A stretch of 64,000 bases of DNA from Phycisphaerae bacterium (GCA_022072085.1 JAJVII010000037.1:1-64000); one strand, 5' to 3'. Shown: positions 8,472 to 16,940, counted from the first letter of the stretch. Translations and numbers: made by a program. The notes: generated by a model not told the origin, from the letters alone.

Positions 8472-9883
8472 TGGCGGCGACGATCGTCTGGTTCCGCCGC
8501 GACCTGCGCCTGGGCGACAACGCCGCGCTGCACGCCGCGTGCCGGCGCGGGGCAGTCGTGCCGGTCTACATCCACGCCCCGGCGGAGGAAGGCCCCGGGG
8601 CGGCGGGCGCGGCGTCGCGGGTCTGGCTGCACCACTCGCTGGCGGCGCTGGATGCGTCGCTGCGACGGCGCGGCTTGCGGCTGATCATCCGCGCCGGCGA
8701 CAGCCTGGACGAACTCCGCCGCCTGATCGCCGCGACGGGCGCCGACGCCGTACTCTTCAGCCGACTCTACGAACCGTCGCGGCGCGAAGCCGACGAGGCG
8801 ATCGTGGCGGCGCTGGTCCGCGCCGGCGTCGAGGTCCGCGACTTCCCCGGCCAACTGCTGTTTGAGCCCGAGCAGGTCCGCACCGGGGGCGGCGGGCCCT
8901 TCCGCGTCTTCACCGCCTTCTGGAAAGCCTGCGGCAAGCTGCCCGCGCCGGCTGTGCCGCTGCCGGCGCCGCGTCGGCTGACGGACGTGCCGGCGGCGTT
9001 GGCTTCGACGCCGCTGGAGGAGTTGGACCTGCTGCCGGCGATCGACTGGGCGGGCGGCATCCGCCAGGCGTGGGCCTTTGGCGAACGGGCGGCGGCGGAC
9101 CGTCTGGCGCGGTTCGCCCGGACTGTGCTGGCCCGCTACGCCACCGGCCGCGACCGGCCCGACGCCGACGGCACGTCGCGGCTGTCGCCGCACCTGCACT
9201 TCGGCGAACTGTCGCCGCGGCAGGCGTGGCACGCCCTGACGCGGCGGCGCGGGGCGTCGGCCGACGCCTTTCGCCGCGAGTTGGGCTGGCGCGAGTTCGC
9301 TCACCACCTGCTGTTCCACTTCCCGACGACGGTCGACGCGCCCCTCGACCGGCGGTTCGCCCGCTTCGGCTGGCGGCGGGACGCGGCGGCGTTGCGGGCG
9401 TGGCAGCGCGGCTGCACCGGCTACCCCATCGTCGACGCGGGCATGCGGCAGCTCTGGCGGACCGGCTGGATGCACAACCGCGTGCGGATGATCGCCGCGT
9501 CGTTCCTGGTCAAGGACCTGCTGCTGGACTGGCGCGATGGGGCCGCCTGGTTCCGCTCCACGCTGGTGGACGCCGACCTGGCCAACAACACGCTGGCCTG
9601 GCAGTGGTCGGCCGGCTGCGGTGCCGACGCCGCGCCCTATTTCCGCGTCTTCAACCCCGTCGCCCAGGGCGAACGCTTCGATCCGCACGGCCGCTATGTA
9701 CGGCGCTGGGCGCCGGAGCTGGCGCGGCTGCCCGATCGCTGGATTCATCACCCCTGGGACGCCCCAGCCGGCGCGCTGGCAACTGCGGGGGTGGCGCTGG
9801 GCCGGGACTACCCGCGCCCCATCGTCGATCACGCTGCCGCCCGCGAGCGGGCCCTGGCGGCGTGGCGGGCGCTGCGCGGCTAA
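8471..9883 (+). CDS. phrB: Deoxyribodipyrimidine photolyase
   Basis: This 470-residue FAD enzyme repairs UV-induced cyclobutane pyrimidine dimers with blue light. It starts with the classic TIVWFRRDLRLGDNAAL of the N-terminal antenna domain. The C-terminal FAD domain has SRLSPHLHFGELSPRQAWH, ELGWREFAHHLLFHFP, GYPIVDAGMRQLWRTGWMHNRVRM and NNTLAWQWSAGCGADAAPYFR. These are the class I photolyase/cryptochrome signatures, including the Trp residues of the electron-transfer region. The ATG overlaps the tspO stop (TGATG). The longer track ORF from 8075 adds an out-of-frame part of tspO and is not used. A cryptochrome role cannot be excluded, but length and motifs fit a CPD photolyase. Confidence 0.93.
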   Translation: MAATIVWFRRDLRLGDNAALHAACRRGAVVPVYIHAPAEEGPGAAGAASRVWLHHSLAALDASLRRRGLRLIIRAGDSLDELRRLIAATGADAVLFSRLYEPSRREADEAIVAALVRAGVEVRDFPGQLLFEPEQVRTGGGGPFRVFTAFWKACGKLPAPAVPLPAPRRLTDVPAALASTPLEELDLLPAIDWAGGIRQAWAFGERAAADRLARFARTVLARYATGRDRPDADGTSRLSPHLHFGELSPRQAWHALTRRRGASADAFRRELGWREFAHHLLFHFPTTVDAPLDRRFARFGWRRDAAALRAWQRGCTGYPIVDAGMRQLWRTGWMHNRVRMIAASFLVKDLLLDWRDGAAWFRSTLVDADLANNTLAWQWSAGCGADAAPYFRVFNPVAQGERFDPHGRYVRRWAPELARLPDRWIHHPWDAPAGALATAGVALGRDYPRPIVDHAAARERALAAWRALRG

Positions 9884-9944
9884 CGGTTGCATTTCGCGGG
9901 GGGGACTCTACCTTTGTGAACCTGGCATGCAATCGGAGGCGGAT

Positions 9945-11033
9945 ATGAGCGATCGCAAGCGGGCGCGGGAACTGGGGATCGTGATCGGGCGGCTGGCGAC
10001 GGGCGAGCACAACGCCATCACCGACGTGGCCGGCGTCCGCGTCGGGCATGCGTCGGTCGTCCGAGGCGACGATGTGCGGACCGGCGTGACCGTGATCCGT
10101 CCGCGCGGCCGGCAACTGGCCCGGCTGGACCCGCTGTTCGCGGGCGTCCACTCGCTCAACGGCAACGGCGAGATGACCGGGGCCCACTGGATCCGCGAAG
10201 CCGGCCTGCTCGGGTCGGAGATCGCCATCACCAACACCCACAGCGTCGGGACGGTTCACGAGGCGATGATCGCCTGGGACGTCGAGCGGCGGCGGGATCC
10301 GGCCGACTCGGCCTGGCAGATGCCCGTCGTGGCCGAGACCTACGACGGCTGGCTGAACGACATCGACGGCCAGCACGTGAAGCGAGAGCACGTCTTCGCG
10401 GCGCTGGACAGCGCAGCCGACGGACCGGTGGCCGAGGGCTGCGTCGGCGGCGGCACGGGGATGATCTGCCACAATTTCAAGGGCGGCATCGGCACGGCGT
10501 CGCGCGTGCTCGCGGCCGAGTTCGGCGGCTGGACGGTGGGGGCGCTGGTGCAGGCCAACTACGGTCTGCGGGCGCTGCTGACGGTCGCCGGCGTGCCGGT
10601 CGGTCGCGAGATTACATTCGATGAAGTGCCGCGGTCCGGCCTGCCGACCGGCCTGGGCTCGATCATCGTCATCGTCGCCACCGACGCCCCGCTGATCCCG
10701 TCGCAGTGCACGCGGCTGGCCCAGCGGGCGGGCATGGGACTGGCCCGCGTGGGCAGCGTCGGCGCCGACAGCAGCGGCGACATCTTCCTGGCGTTCTCGA
10801 CCGCGAACCATCCGGCGGCCCACTATCGCAAACAGGTCGAGCCGATCGACGTGCGGATGCTCAGCGGCCCGATGATGAGCCTGCTGTTCGAGGCCGTCGT
10901 CGAGGCCGTCGAGGAATCCATCGTCAACGCCCTGTGCATGGCCACGACGACCACGGGCATCCAGGGGCGTGTGTCGCATGCGATCCCCCTGGACCGGCTG
11001 GTCGAGGTCATGCGGAAATACGGGAGGGGCTGA
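9945..11033 (+). CDS. P1/DmpA family N-terminal-nucleophile aminopeptidase
   Basis: This 362-residue protein is similar to DmpA/BapA (peptidase family S58, P1 in Pfam). These enzymes cut themselves before a conserved Ser or Thr and then remove N-terminal residues from peptides, including D- or beta-amino acids. Visible family features are NAITDVAGVRVGHASV near the N-terminus, GEMTGAHWIREAGLLGSEIAITNTHSVG, GGGTGMICHNFKGGIGTASRV, and RVGSVGADSSGDIFLAFSTAN near the expected processing site. The start at 9945 follows CGGAGG by 5 bases. The track ORF from 9537 runs back into phrB. It stands alone, convergent with the hydrolase gene. Confidence 0.88.
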   Translation: MSDRKRARELGIVIGRLATGEHNAITDVAGVRVGHASVVRGDDVRTGVTVIRPRGRQLARLDPLFAGVHSLNGNGEMTGAHWIREAGLLGSEIAITNTHSVGTVHEAMIAWDVERRRDPADSAWQMPVVAETYDGWLNDIDGQHVKREHVFAALDSAADGPVAEGCVGGGTGMICHNFKGGIGTASRVLAAEFGGWTVGALVQANYGLRALLTVAGVPVGREITFDEVPRSGLPTGLGSIIVIVATDAPLIPSQCTRLAQRAGMGLARVGSVGADSSGDIFLAFSTANHPAAHYRKQVEPIDVRMLSGPMMSLLFEAVVEAVEESIVNALCMATTTTGIQGRVSHAIPLDRLVEVMRKYGRG

Positions 11034-11066
11034 GGCGCTGAGGGGCTGAGGGGGGCAGGCTGAGGC
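11026..11066. repeat. Low-complexity GGGGCTGAGG-type repeat
   Basis: Several direct copies of GGGGCTGA/GGCGCTGA overlap the 3' end of the peptidase gene and fill the space before the convergent hydrolase. The last part can fold as GCAGGC-TGA-GGCCTGC. A related tract occurs at about 15941-15988. Confidence 0.55.
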
Positions 11067-11084
11067 CTGCTGATGGGATTCACA

Positions 11085-11882
11085 TCACTGCCCTGGCGGC
11101 AGCAGCACACGGGCGAGGAATTTCGCGACGTGGGCGATCGACGTGCGCTGGGCGTCGCTCGTGACGCCGTAGCCGAACCCGTGCTCGACGCCGGGCAGCA
11201 CCACCAACTCGCTATCGACAGCCAACTCGGTGAGCCTGCGGTGCATCCGTTGGGTGTGCTCCAGCGGCACGGTCAGGTCGGCGTCGCCGTGGAGGAAGAG
11301 GAAGGGCGGCTCGTCGCCTCGGAGGCGGTCCAGCGGCGAGGCGGCGGCGTAGGCGGCTTCGGCTTCGGTCTCCATCGCGCCGATCAGGCGGAAGACACTC
11401 TCGGCCAGCCGGTCGCCTTCGTGCAGCGTCAGCACGGGGCAGTAGCAGACGGCGGCGGCAGGCCTGGTGTCTGAGACGATCAGCTCGGGCGTCGCGCCCA
11501 GGTCGTCGCCGGGCGGCGTGGTCGCGAGCATGGCGGCCAGGTGCCCGCCGGCCGACGAGCCCGCGGCCGCGATCCGCCGCACGTCCACGCCCAGCCGCTC
11601 GGCGTGGCGGTGCAGCCAGCCCATCGCCAGACGCACGTCCTCGAACTGCGCCGGCCAGTGGTGCGCCGGGGCCAACCGATAGCCGGCCGACGCGCAGAGG
11701 TAGCCGAGGCCGGCGAAGTGCTCGGCCACCGACTTCCACTGCGTCCGCGAGCCCCCGCTCCATCCGCCGCCGTGAATGAACAGAATGGCGGCCCCGTTGG
11801 CGTTTTCGCCGGGCTGATAGAGGTCCAGTCGCCGCAATTCGTGGGGGTCTTCGCAGTAGGGGATGTCCGGCTGGCAATCCAT
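11085..11882 (-). CDS. Alpha/beta hydrolase (carboxylesterase/HSL-like)
   Basis: This 265-residue serine hydrolase has the oxyanion motif HGGGW, the nucleophile elbow GSSAGG, and a C-terminal FLFLHGDADLTVPL plus GVEHGFGY that supply the Asp and His. This is the BD-FAE/esterase-lipase arrangement seen in arylformamidase- and acetyl-esterase-like enzymes. No signal peptide is seen, so it should be cytoplasmic. The substrate cannot be predicted. It is monocistronic and convergent with the DmpA-type peptidase. Confidence 0.88.
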   Translation of the reverse strand: MDCQPDIPYCEDPHELRRLDLYQPGENANGAAILFIHGGGWSGGSRTQWKSVAEHFAGLGYLCASAGYRLAPAHHWPAQFEDVRLAMGWLHRHAERLGVDVRRIAAAGSSAGGHLAAMLATTPPGDDLGATPELIVSDTRPAAAVCYCPVLTLHEGDRLAESVFRLIGAMETEAEAAYAAASPLDRLRGDEPPFLFLHGDADLTVPLEHTQRMHRRLTELAVDSELVVLPGVEHGFGYGVTSDAQRTSIAHVAKFLARVLLPPGQ

Positions 11883-12017
11883 GTCCTGCTTATATCCGAG
11901 GGCAGAGCGGGGGACAAGGCGTCAACTGGCGCACGCGCATCGCTTCTAAGTTAACCCGGCCCTGGCATCGGCCGATATGCCTGTTGCCCGAATCAAGATC
12001 AGTGACAGGAGAGGGCC

Positions 12018-12200
12018 ATGAAGATCGATTGCATCTGCCCCAACTGCTATCGCCCGATGCCCGTCCGAAGCGACCGCCGCGGCGGGTGGGTGTCGTGCGT
12101 CAAGTGCGGCCATGTGTTCCGGTTCGTCGATGCGGTCCAGGCGACGCGCTACGGCGCGGGCCGGACCGGCCGGACGATCAAACTGCTGGGCCAAAGCTAG
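12018..12200 (+). CDS. Mini zinc-ribbon protein
   Basis: This 60-residue protein has two Cys pairs, CICPNC and CVKCG, arranged like MJ0042-type zinc ribbons. A short basic tail follows. A good Shine-Dalgarno (AGGAGA) lies 7 bases before the ATG. A terminator-like hairpin follows at 12220. It is divergent from the hydrolase gene. The family typically binds zinc; no molecular role is known to me. Confidence 0.7.
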   Translation: MKIDCICPNCYRPMPVRSDRRGGWVSCVKCGHVFRFVDAVQATRYGAGRTGRTIKLLGQS

Positions 12201-12219
12201 ACACCCCCCACACATGTTT

Positions 12220-12256
12220 GACCCAGGCCCGGGCCGGAGGGGACCCGGGTCTTTCT
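12220..12256 (+). terminator. Candidate intrinsic terminator after the zinc-ribbon gene
   Basis: GACCC pairs with GGGTC, with inner GG/CC and CCC/GGG pairs interrupted by a mismatch and a bulge. TTTCT follows. It is moderately convincing. Confidence 0.5.
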
Positions 12257-12336
12257 ATGCGCCTGCGGCCGTTGCGGGACAGCGGCCGATCCCGGCGGCT
12301 GGGGGGAGGGGGCGGAGAACGGGGGGCGGATTTTCG

Positions 12337-12417
12337 ATTGGAGATTTCAGATTGCAGATTGAAGAGGAGGCGGGAGAGCTTTTCCGGCTCTTGAATCTGC
12401 AATCTAAGATCTCCAAT
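12337..12417. repeat. Imperfect intergenic inverted repeat (GATTGCAGATT type)
   Basis: Two arms of 27 nt, 24 of them matching, begin attggagat and end in ctccaat, separated by 27 nt. The arms are built from short internal near-repeats (gagatttcagattgcagatt). They are AT-richer than the surrounding DNA. Three other intergenic repeats with the same architecture but different sequence occur in this window. Confidence 0.8.
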
Positions 12418-12438
12418 CTGCAATTCCCCCCCCGGTGT

Positions 12439-12467
12439 TTGACAAGCGGCGCGAGCGGATTTATGAA
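12439..12467 (+). promoter_or_regulatory. Promoter for thrS
   Basis: A perfect TTGACA is followed after 17 bp by TATGAA. The predicted transcript would begin near 12474 and have a leader of about 65 nt before the thrS ATG. No T-box-like or operator structure was recognised in that leader. Confidence 0.65.
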
Positions 12468-12540
12468 TAGAGGAATCGCCGGGTCCGGCGGTCCCTTCGT
12501 TGGGGACGGGGCCAGCGAGGTTAACCCAAGGAGCTGCACC

Positions 12541-14535
12541 ATGGCCAAGGCCAAACTGCCCGACGGCAAAGTGATGGAGGTGCCGGATGGGGCGTCGGTG
12601 AAGGATGTGGCGGCGAAGATCGGTCCGCGTCTTGCGGACGCCGCCGTTGCCGCGAAAGTCGATGACCGCCTGGTGGACCTGGCGACGCCGCTCGCGGGCG
12701 AGCACGAGGTCCGCATCGTCACCCCCAAGGACCCCGAGGCGCTGGAGATCCTGCGGCACACCACGACCCACGTGATGGCCCAGGCGGTGCGGCGGCTGTT
12801 CGGCGACCAGGTGCAGTACACCATCGGACCGGCGCTGACCGAAGACTTCCAATACGGCTTCTACTACGACTTCGACTTCCCCGACGGCGTCCGCGTCACC
12901 GAGGGCGACCTGGAGCGGATCGAGGCCGAGATGCAGCGGATCGTCGACGCCAAGCTGCCGCTGGCCCGCAAGGTGGAGTCCACCGAGTCGGCCAAGCGCG
13001 AGCTGCTGGACGAGCACCACCAGCGATACAAGGACGAGATGATCGAGGACCTCGTGCGCGGCGAGGGCGTGAAGGAAGTTTCGCTCTATCGCCAGGGCGA
13101 GTTCCTGGACATGTGCCGCGGGCCGCACCTGCCGGACACCGGGAAGATCCCCGCGTTCAAGCTGCTGGCGACGGCCGGGGCATATTGGCGCGGCGACGAG
13201 CACAACAAGCAACTCACCCGCATCTACGGGACCGCGTTCTTCTCGCGCAAGGAGCTCGAAGAGCACCTGGCCCGCATCGAGGAGGCCAAGCGCCGCGACC
13301 ATCGCAAACTGGGCAAGGAACTGGAGATTTTCGCGTTCGACGACGAGGTCGGCCCGGGGCTGCCGCTGTGGCTGCCGGCCGGCGGGGTCATCATCGAGGA
13401 ACTGGAGCGGCTGGCCAAGCAGGTCGAAGCCGAGGCCGGCTACCTCCGCGTCCGCACCCCGCACGTGACCAAGGAGGATCTGTTCATCCGCTCCGGCCAC
13501 CTGCCGTATTACGCCGAGAGCATGTATCCGCCGATGGAACTGGAGGGCGTCAAGTATTACGTCAAGCCGATGAACTGCCCGTTCCATCACAAGATCTTCT
13601 CCAGCCGCACGCGGAGCTATCGCGACCTGCCGATCCGGCTGGCCGAGTACGGCGCGTGCTACCGCTACGAGAAGAGCGGCGAACTGACCGGCCTGCTGCG
13701 GGTGCGGTCGATGCAGATGAACGACGCCCACATCTACTGCGCCGAGGACCAGTTCGAGGACGAGTTCATCGCGGTGGTGCGGATGTACGAGCGCTACTTC
13801 AAGCTGTTCGGCATCGAGAAGTTCGTGATGCGGTTCAGCACGCACGCCAAGGCCGCGCTGGGCAAGAAGTATGTGGACAACGAGCGGCTGTGGCTGAAGA
13901 CCGAGGATATGGTCCGCCGCACGCTGATCGGTAACAACGTGCCCTATGTGGAGGTGGCCGACGAGGCCGCGTTCTACGGGCCGAAGATCGACGTGCAGAT
14001 ATGGTCGGCCGTCGGGCGCGAGTTCACCCTGGCGACCAACCAGGTGGACTTCGCCGTGCCCGGACGGTTCAACCTGGTCTTCGTCAACCGCAACAACGAG
14101 GAGGAGACCCCGCTGTGCATCCACCGCGCGCCGCTGAGTACGCACGAGCGGATGATCGGGTTCCTCATCGAGCACTACGCGGGCAACTTCCCGGCCTGGC
14201 TGGCGCCCGAACAGGCGAGGCTGGTCCCGATCACCGATGCCCAGAACGAGTACGCCGAGAAGGTGCGGGCGCAACTGGCGGCCGCCGGCGTGCGGGCGAG
14301 CGTGGACACCAGCAGCGAGCGGATGAACGCGAAGATCCGCAAGGCACAGAAGATGAAGATCCCCTACATGCTGGTCGTCGGCGCCAAGGAGGCCGACGCC
14401 GGTACGGTGAGCGTCCGCGAGCGGGCGGCTGGGGACGTCGGCGCGATGAAGGCCGGGGAGTTCGTCGCGAAGATCGCCGACGAGATCGCCACCCGCGCCC
14501 TGCACAGCACGCTGGCGCCGGCGAAAGTGAGTTGA
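12541..14535 (+). CDS. thrS: Threonyl-tRNA synthetase
   Basis: This 664-residue class II synthetase charges tRNA-Thr. Domains in order are TGS (1 to about 62), the second additional/editing domain (about 70-225), the catalytic core (about 245-535), and the anticodon-binding domain (about 540-645, VPITDAQNEYAEKV). Editing-site residues appear in HTTTHVMAQAV. The catalytic zinc is held by Cys346 (MNCPFHH) and by His residues later in the core, including CIHRAPLSTHERM. The ATG at 12541 follows AAGGAG by 7 bases. The track ORF starting at 12112 is an in-frame upstream extension through non-coding repeat DNA and is rejected. Confidence 0.98.
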   Translation: MAKAKLPDGKVMEVPDGASVKDVAAKIGPRLADAAVAAKVDDRLVDLATPLAGEHEVRIVTPKDPEALEILRHTTTHVMAQAVRRLFGDQVQYTIGPALTEDFQYGFYYDFDFPDGVRVTEGDLERIEAEMQRIVDAKLPLARKVESTESAKRELLDEHHQRYKDEMIEDLVRGEGVKEVSLYRQGEFLDMCRGPHLPDTGKIPAFKLLATAGAYWRGDEHNKQLTRIYGTAFFSRKELEEHLARIEEAKRRDHRKLGKELEIFAFDDEVGPGLPLWLPAGGVIIEELERLAKQVEAEAGYLRVRTPHVTKEDLFIRSGHLPYYAESMYPPMELEGVKYYVKPMNCPFHHKIFSSRTRSYRDLPIRLAEYGACYRYEKSGELTGLLRVRSMQMNDAHIYCAEDQFEDEFIAVVRMYERYFKLFGIEKFVMRFSTHAKAALGKKYVDNERLWLKTEDMVRRTLIGNNVPYVEVADEAAFYGPKIDVQIWSAVGREFTLATNQVDFAVPGRFNLVFVNRNNEEETPLCIHRAPLSTHERMIGFLIEHYAGNFPAWLAPEQARLVPITDAQNEYAEKVRAQLAAAGVRASVDTSSERMNAKIRKAQKMKIPYMLVVGAKEADAGTVSVRERAAGDVGAMKAGEFVAKIADEIATRALHSTLAPAKVS

Positions 14536-14620
14536 ACGGCGCGGGGCGCGCACGCCTGCGGCGTTGCGGCTAAACAAGGCGTCCACACAGGTGGCCCCGT
14601 TTATTGAGGCCTGCAAAAGA

Positions 14621-14746
14621 AATCTTCATTCACCACAGAGGACACCGAGATCACAGAGGAGGTCAGAAGCGTCAAGAAATGCCTGAAATCAAGATTTTTT
14701 TGATACTCCCGACTCTGTGCTCTCTGTGTTCTCTGTGGTGAAGATT
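14621..14746. repeat. Intergenic inverted repeat (CACAGAG type)
   Basis: The left arm (aatcttcattcaccacagag and onward) and the right arm (ctctctgtggtgaagatt region) are imperfect reverse complements of roughly 36-40 nt. Each is composed of repeated ACAGAG-like units. Together with short flanks, this is essentially all that the 304-bp gap between thrS and the next gene contains. Confidence 0.75.
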
Positions 14747-14839
14747 GCTTCTACAGGATTCAGTAGCCGCGAGCCTCAGGCGAGCGCGTCCGGCAAGTTT
14801 CCGGTGTTTGCGTCTCATTTGATCGTTCGGGGGACGACG

Positions 14840-15121
14840 ATGTCCATCCGTTACGAAGCCTGGGGCCTGCTGGCGTTGGTGCTGGTGTTCTGGGCGTGGT
14901 TGATTGGCGATGCAATCATGCATGGCGTTCCGGGCGGCTACGGCATTGCCGGGCTCGTGCTCGTTATGTCTTTGATGGTCGTCTGCGGCCTGGGTTCATT
15001 GGTGATTCTCATCGTCGGCCGCCGCGAGTCGCGGAGCGTGCGCCTGGCGGCGCTGGCCGGGTTCGTCCTCGGAAGCCTGGTCCCCGGCGTCCTGGCCGTC
15101 CTGACGATGATGCGGACCTGA
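14840..15121 (+). CDS. Small three-helix membrane protein of unknown function
   Basis: This 93-residue protein has three hydrophobic segments (about 8-28, 33-58 and 65-90), the last two separated by a basic GRRESRSVR loop. No family is recognised. The ATG at 14840 is chosen because upstream residues in the track ORF come from the inverted repeat. The Shine-Dalgarno is poor. It ends 32 bp before the creatininase-family gene and may be co-transcribed with it. Confidence 0.6.
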   Translation: MSIRYEAWGLLALVLVFWAWLIGDAIMHGVPGGYGIAGLVLVMSLMVVCGLGSLVILIVGRRESRSVRLAALAGFVLGSLVPGVLAVLTMMRT

Positions 15122-15153
15122 TCGTGAGCAACTTCTTTCAAGCGAGGCCATCC

Positions 15154-15930
15154 ATGCCCGAGCCCTCCGGCATTCTGGAAGAGATGACGATCGACGACCT
15201 GCGCGAACTGGCGCCCAACGTGGCGGTGATCCCCCTGGGCTCGACCGAGCCGCACGGGCCGGCGCTGCCGCTGGGGACCGACACGTTTCAGACCGACGTG
15301 CTGGCCAAGCGAGCCACGCGGCTGGCTCGCGAGCGCGGCGCCCGCGTGGTCTGCTACCCCACGCTGCCGATCACGCTGAACAACAACTGCCGCAAGTTCC
15401 CCTTCGCCTGCCGCGTTGGCGTGCGGACGTTCATGTCGATGCTGACCGACATCATCGAGCAGGCATACGCCGACGGCGTCCGCCGCGTGCTCATCCTCAA
15501 CGGCCACGGCGGCAACAACGAGACGGTCGGCGCGCTGATGCGCGACCTGGCGGCCCGCGACGACGTCCCCTTCGTCTGCGTTACCAGCGGGGGCATGGCG
15601 TCGCCGGAGGCGTCGGCGATGATCGAGCACCCCTCCGAGCACGGCGGGGAGCGGGAGGCGTCGTATCAGATGTACGTCCGGCCGGACCTGGTCCGCCACG
15701 ACAAGCTGGCCGACAACCCGCGAGGCCAGGCGACGCTGCCGTCGCTGCGGAACCCCGCGGTTCAATTCGTCCGCCCGTGGCACGCCCACGTGCCGGTGTC
15801 GGCCGGCGGCGAGCAGCGCAAGGCGTCGGCGGAAAAAGGCAAGGCGATCATCGAATCGGCGGCGGCCAACATCGCGACGCTGCTGGTGGAACTGTCCGAA
15901 GCCCCGGAGTCGGCGGACTTTCCGTATTGA
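15154..15930 (+). CDS. Creatininase-family amidohydrolase
   Basis: This 258-residue protein shows the creatininase/MftE/ArfB-type metal site: VAVIPLGSTEPHGPALPLGTD near the N-terminus, LNGHGGNNETV in the middle, and EHGGEREAS later (Glu, His and Asp metal ligands). Family members hydrolyse cyclic amides or related C-N bonds using divalent metals. Known subgroups include creatininase, the F420/riboflavin-pathway ArfB, and mycofactocin MftE. The exact reaction cannot be assigned here. The start at 15154 sets the usual length. It stands before a GGGGCTGA repeat and the infC promoter. Confidence 0.85.
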   Translation: MPEPSGILEEMTIDDLRELAPNVAVIPLGSTEPHGPALPLGTDTFQTDVLAKRATRLARERGARVVCYPTLPITLNNNCRKFPFACRVGVRTFMSMLTDIIEQAYADGVRRVLILNGHGGNNETVGALMRDLAARDDVPFVCVTSGGMASPEASAMIEHPSEHGGEREASYQMYVRPDLVRHDKLADNPRGQATLPSLRNPAVQFVRPWHAHVPVSAGGEQRKASAEKGKAIIESAAANIATLLVELSEAPESADFPY

Positions 15931-15940
15931 GTCGGCAGGC

Positions 15941-15988
15941 GAAGGGGCGAAGGGGCAAAGGGGCTGAGGGGCGTAGGGGCTGAGGGGT
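15941..15988. repeat. Low-complexity GGGGCTGAGGGG/GGCGAAGGGG tract
   Basis: Successive units gaaggggcga, aggggcaaag, gggctgaggg and gcgtaggggc follow the creatininase-family gene. The tract resembles the one at 11026-11066. No gene is seen between it and infC. Confidence 0.55.
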
Positions 15989-16108
15989 GGCGGAAGCGTC
16001 CTCTGTTGGCCGAATTCGGGGCTCTGCCGGGCCTCGGCCACTTGTCCGCTCTGCGTTCGATCCGGGCCGGCGGACTCTGCGATCGCCCTGCGGGGGCATA
16101 AATTGGTA

Positions 16109-16137
16109 TTGACCCGACGGTTAACGCCTTGTAGCAT
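16109..16137 (+). promoter_or_regulatory. Promoter for the infC-rpmI-rplT-pheS operon
   Basis: TTGACC, a 17-bp spacer, and TAGCAT. The same two hexamers with the same spacing occur upstream of sppA (38158-38186, minus strand). The predicted leader before infC is about 85 nt. Confidence 0.55.
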
Positions 16138-16218
16138 ACCGCAGACTGGGTGCGGTACAGACGCGAACCGGTTGGCGGAACCGGCCGGTGGTGGTGTCTG
16201 TTCAGAGGGTCCAAACTC

Positions 16219-16232
16219 GGGAGGACGTCATT
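16219..16232 (+). promoter_or_regulatory. Shine-Dalgarno and AUU start codon of infC
   Basis: GGGAGG is followed by five bases and ATT. The ATT lies in frame exactly where IF-3 homology starts (PKGLRTNEQIR). No ATG, GTG or TTG is available at this point; the nearest upstream in-frame GTG (16188) has no ribosome site and adds 14 non-homologous residues. Confidence 0.75.
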
Positions 16233-16892
16233 CCCAAAGGCCTGAGAACCAACGAGCAGATTCGGATTTCGCAGGTTCGGCTGATCGGTGAAGGCGACGA
16301 GCAGGTCGGCATTGTCGACACATCGGAAGCCATGAGGCGCGCCCGCGAGGCCGGCATGGATCTGGTAGAGGTGGCGCCCAACGATCGGCCTCCCGTTTGC
16401 CGCATCATGGATTATGGCAAATGGAAGTACCGACAGAAGAAGAAGGAACAGAAGGCCCGGCAGCAGCACCACGCACAGACGACCAAGGAAGTGCGGCTGC
16501 GGCCGAAGACCGACACGCATGACCTCGAGTACAAGCTCGAACATGCCAAGACGTTCCTGGCTGAAGGCGACCGGGTCCAGTTCACGATGCTCTTCCGCGG
16601 TCGTGAGATGGCCCACCAGGACCTCGGCCGGGCGCAGATGCTCGAGATCGCCGAACGGCTGTCGGACATGGCCAAGGTGGAAACCGGGTCGCGGATGGCC
16701 GGTCGGCGGATGACGATGGTCCTGATCCCGACCAAGAAGGGCGGGGGCGGGACCGGCGCCAAGCCGGCTGCCAAGCCCAAGGCGGCTGAGGGCGAGGCGA
16801 AGCCCGCGGTCCCGGCGGCAGGTCCGGACGCGGCGGCGCCCGCACCGGCCCCTCCGACGCCGCCCGCGGGCGAAGGAGCGACCGGCCAGTGA
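16230..16892 (+). CDS. infC: Translation initiation factor IF-3
   Basis: This 220-residue factor binds the 30S subunit, prevents premature 50S joining and checks the initiator codon. The N-domain begins LRTNEQIRISQVRLIGEGDEQVGIV. After a Lys-rich linker (KWKYRQKKKEQKARQQ), the C-domain carries KEVRLRPKTDTHDLEYKLEHAKTFL, VQFTMLFRGREMAH and the Arg-rich GSRMAGRRMTMVLIP. A low-complexity Ala/Pro/Lys tail of about 45 residues is appended. I place the start at an ATT codon (16230) after GGGAGG. In E. coli infC also begins with AUU, which lets IF-3 repress its own synthesis, and the same logic is likely here. It leads a conserved infC-rpmI-rplT-pheS order. Confidence 0.95.
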   Translation: MPKGLRTNEQIRISQVRLIGEGDEQVGIVDTSEAMRRAREAGMDLVEVAPNDRPPVCRIMDYGKWKYRQKKKEQKARQQHHAQTTKEVRLRPKTDTHDLEYKLEHAKTFLAEGDRVQFTMLFRGREMAHQDLGRAQMLEIAERLSDMAKVETGSRMAGRRMTMVLIPTKKGGGGTGAKPAAKPKAAEGEAKPAVPAAGPDAAAPAPAPPTPPAGEGATGQ

Positions 16893-16940
16893 CCGGCGGG
16901 TCGTGGGCGCGGAGCAAGCAAGCAACGATTCGGCCGATTG

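Noticed and set aside
12112-12540. N-terminal extension of thrS in the ORF track
   Set aside because: The extension translates through a terminator, an inverted repeat and a clear promoter; thrS homology begins at 12541.
16188-16230. GTG start for infC as in the ORF track
   Set aside because: The 14 extra residues are not part of IF-3 and have no ribosome site, while GGGAGG sits just before an in-frame ATT at the homology start.
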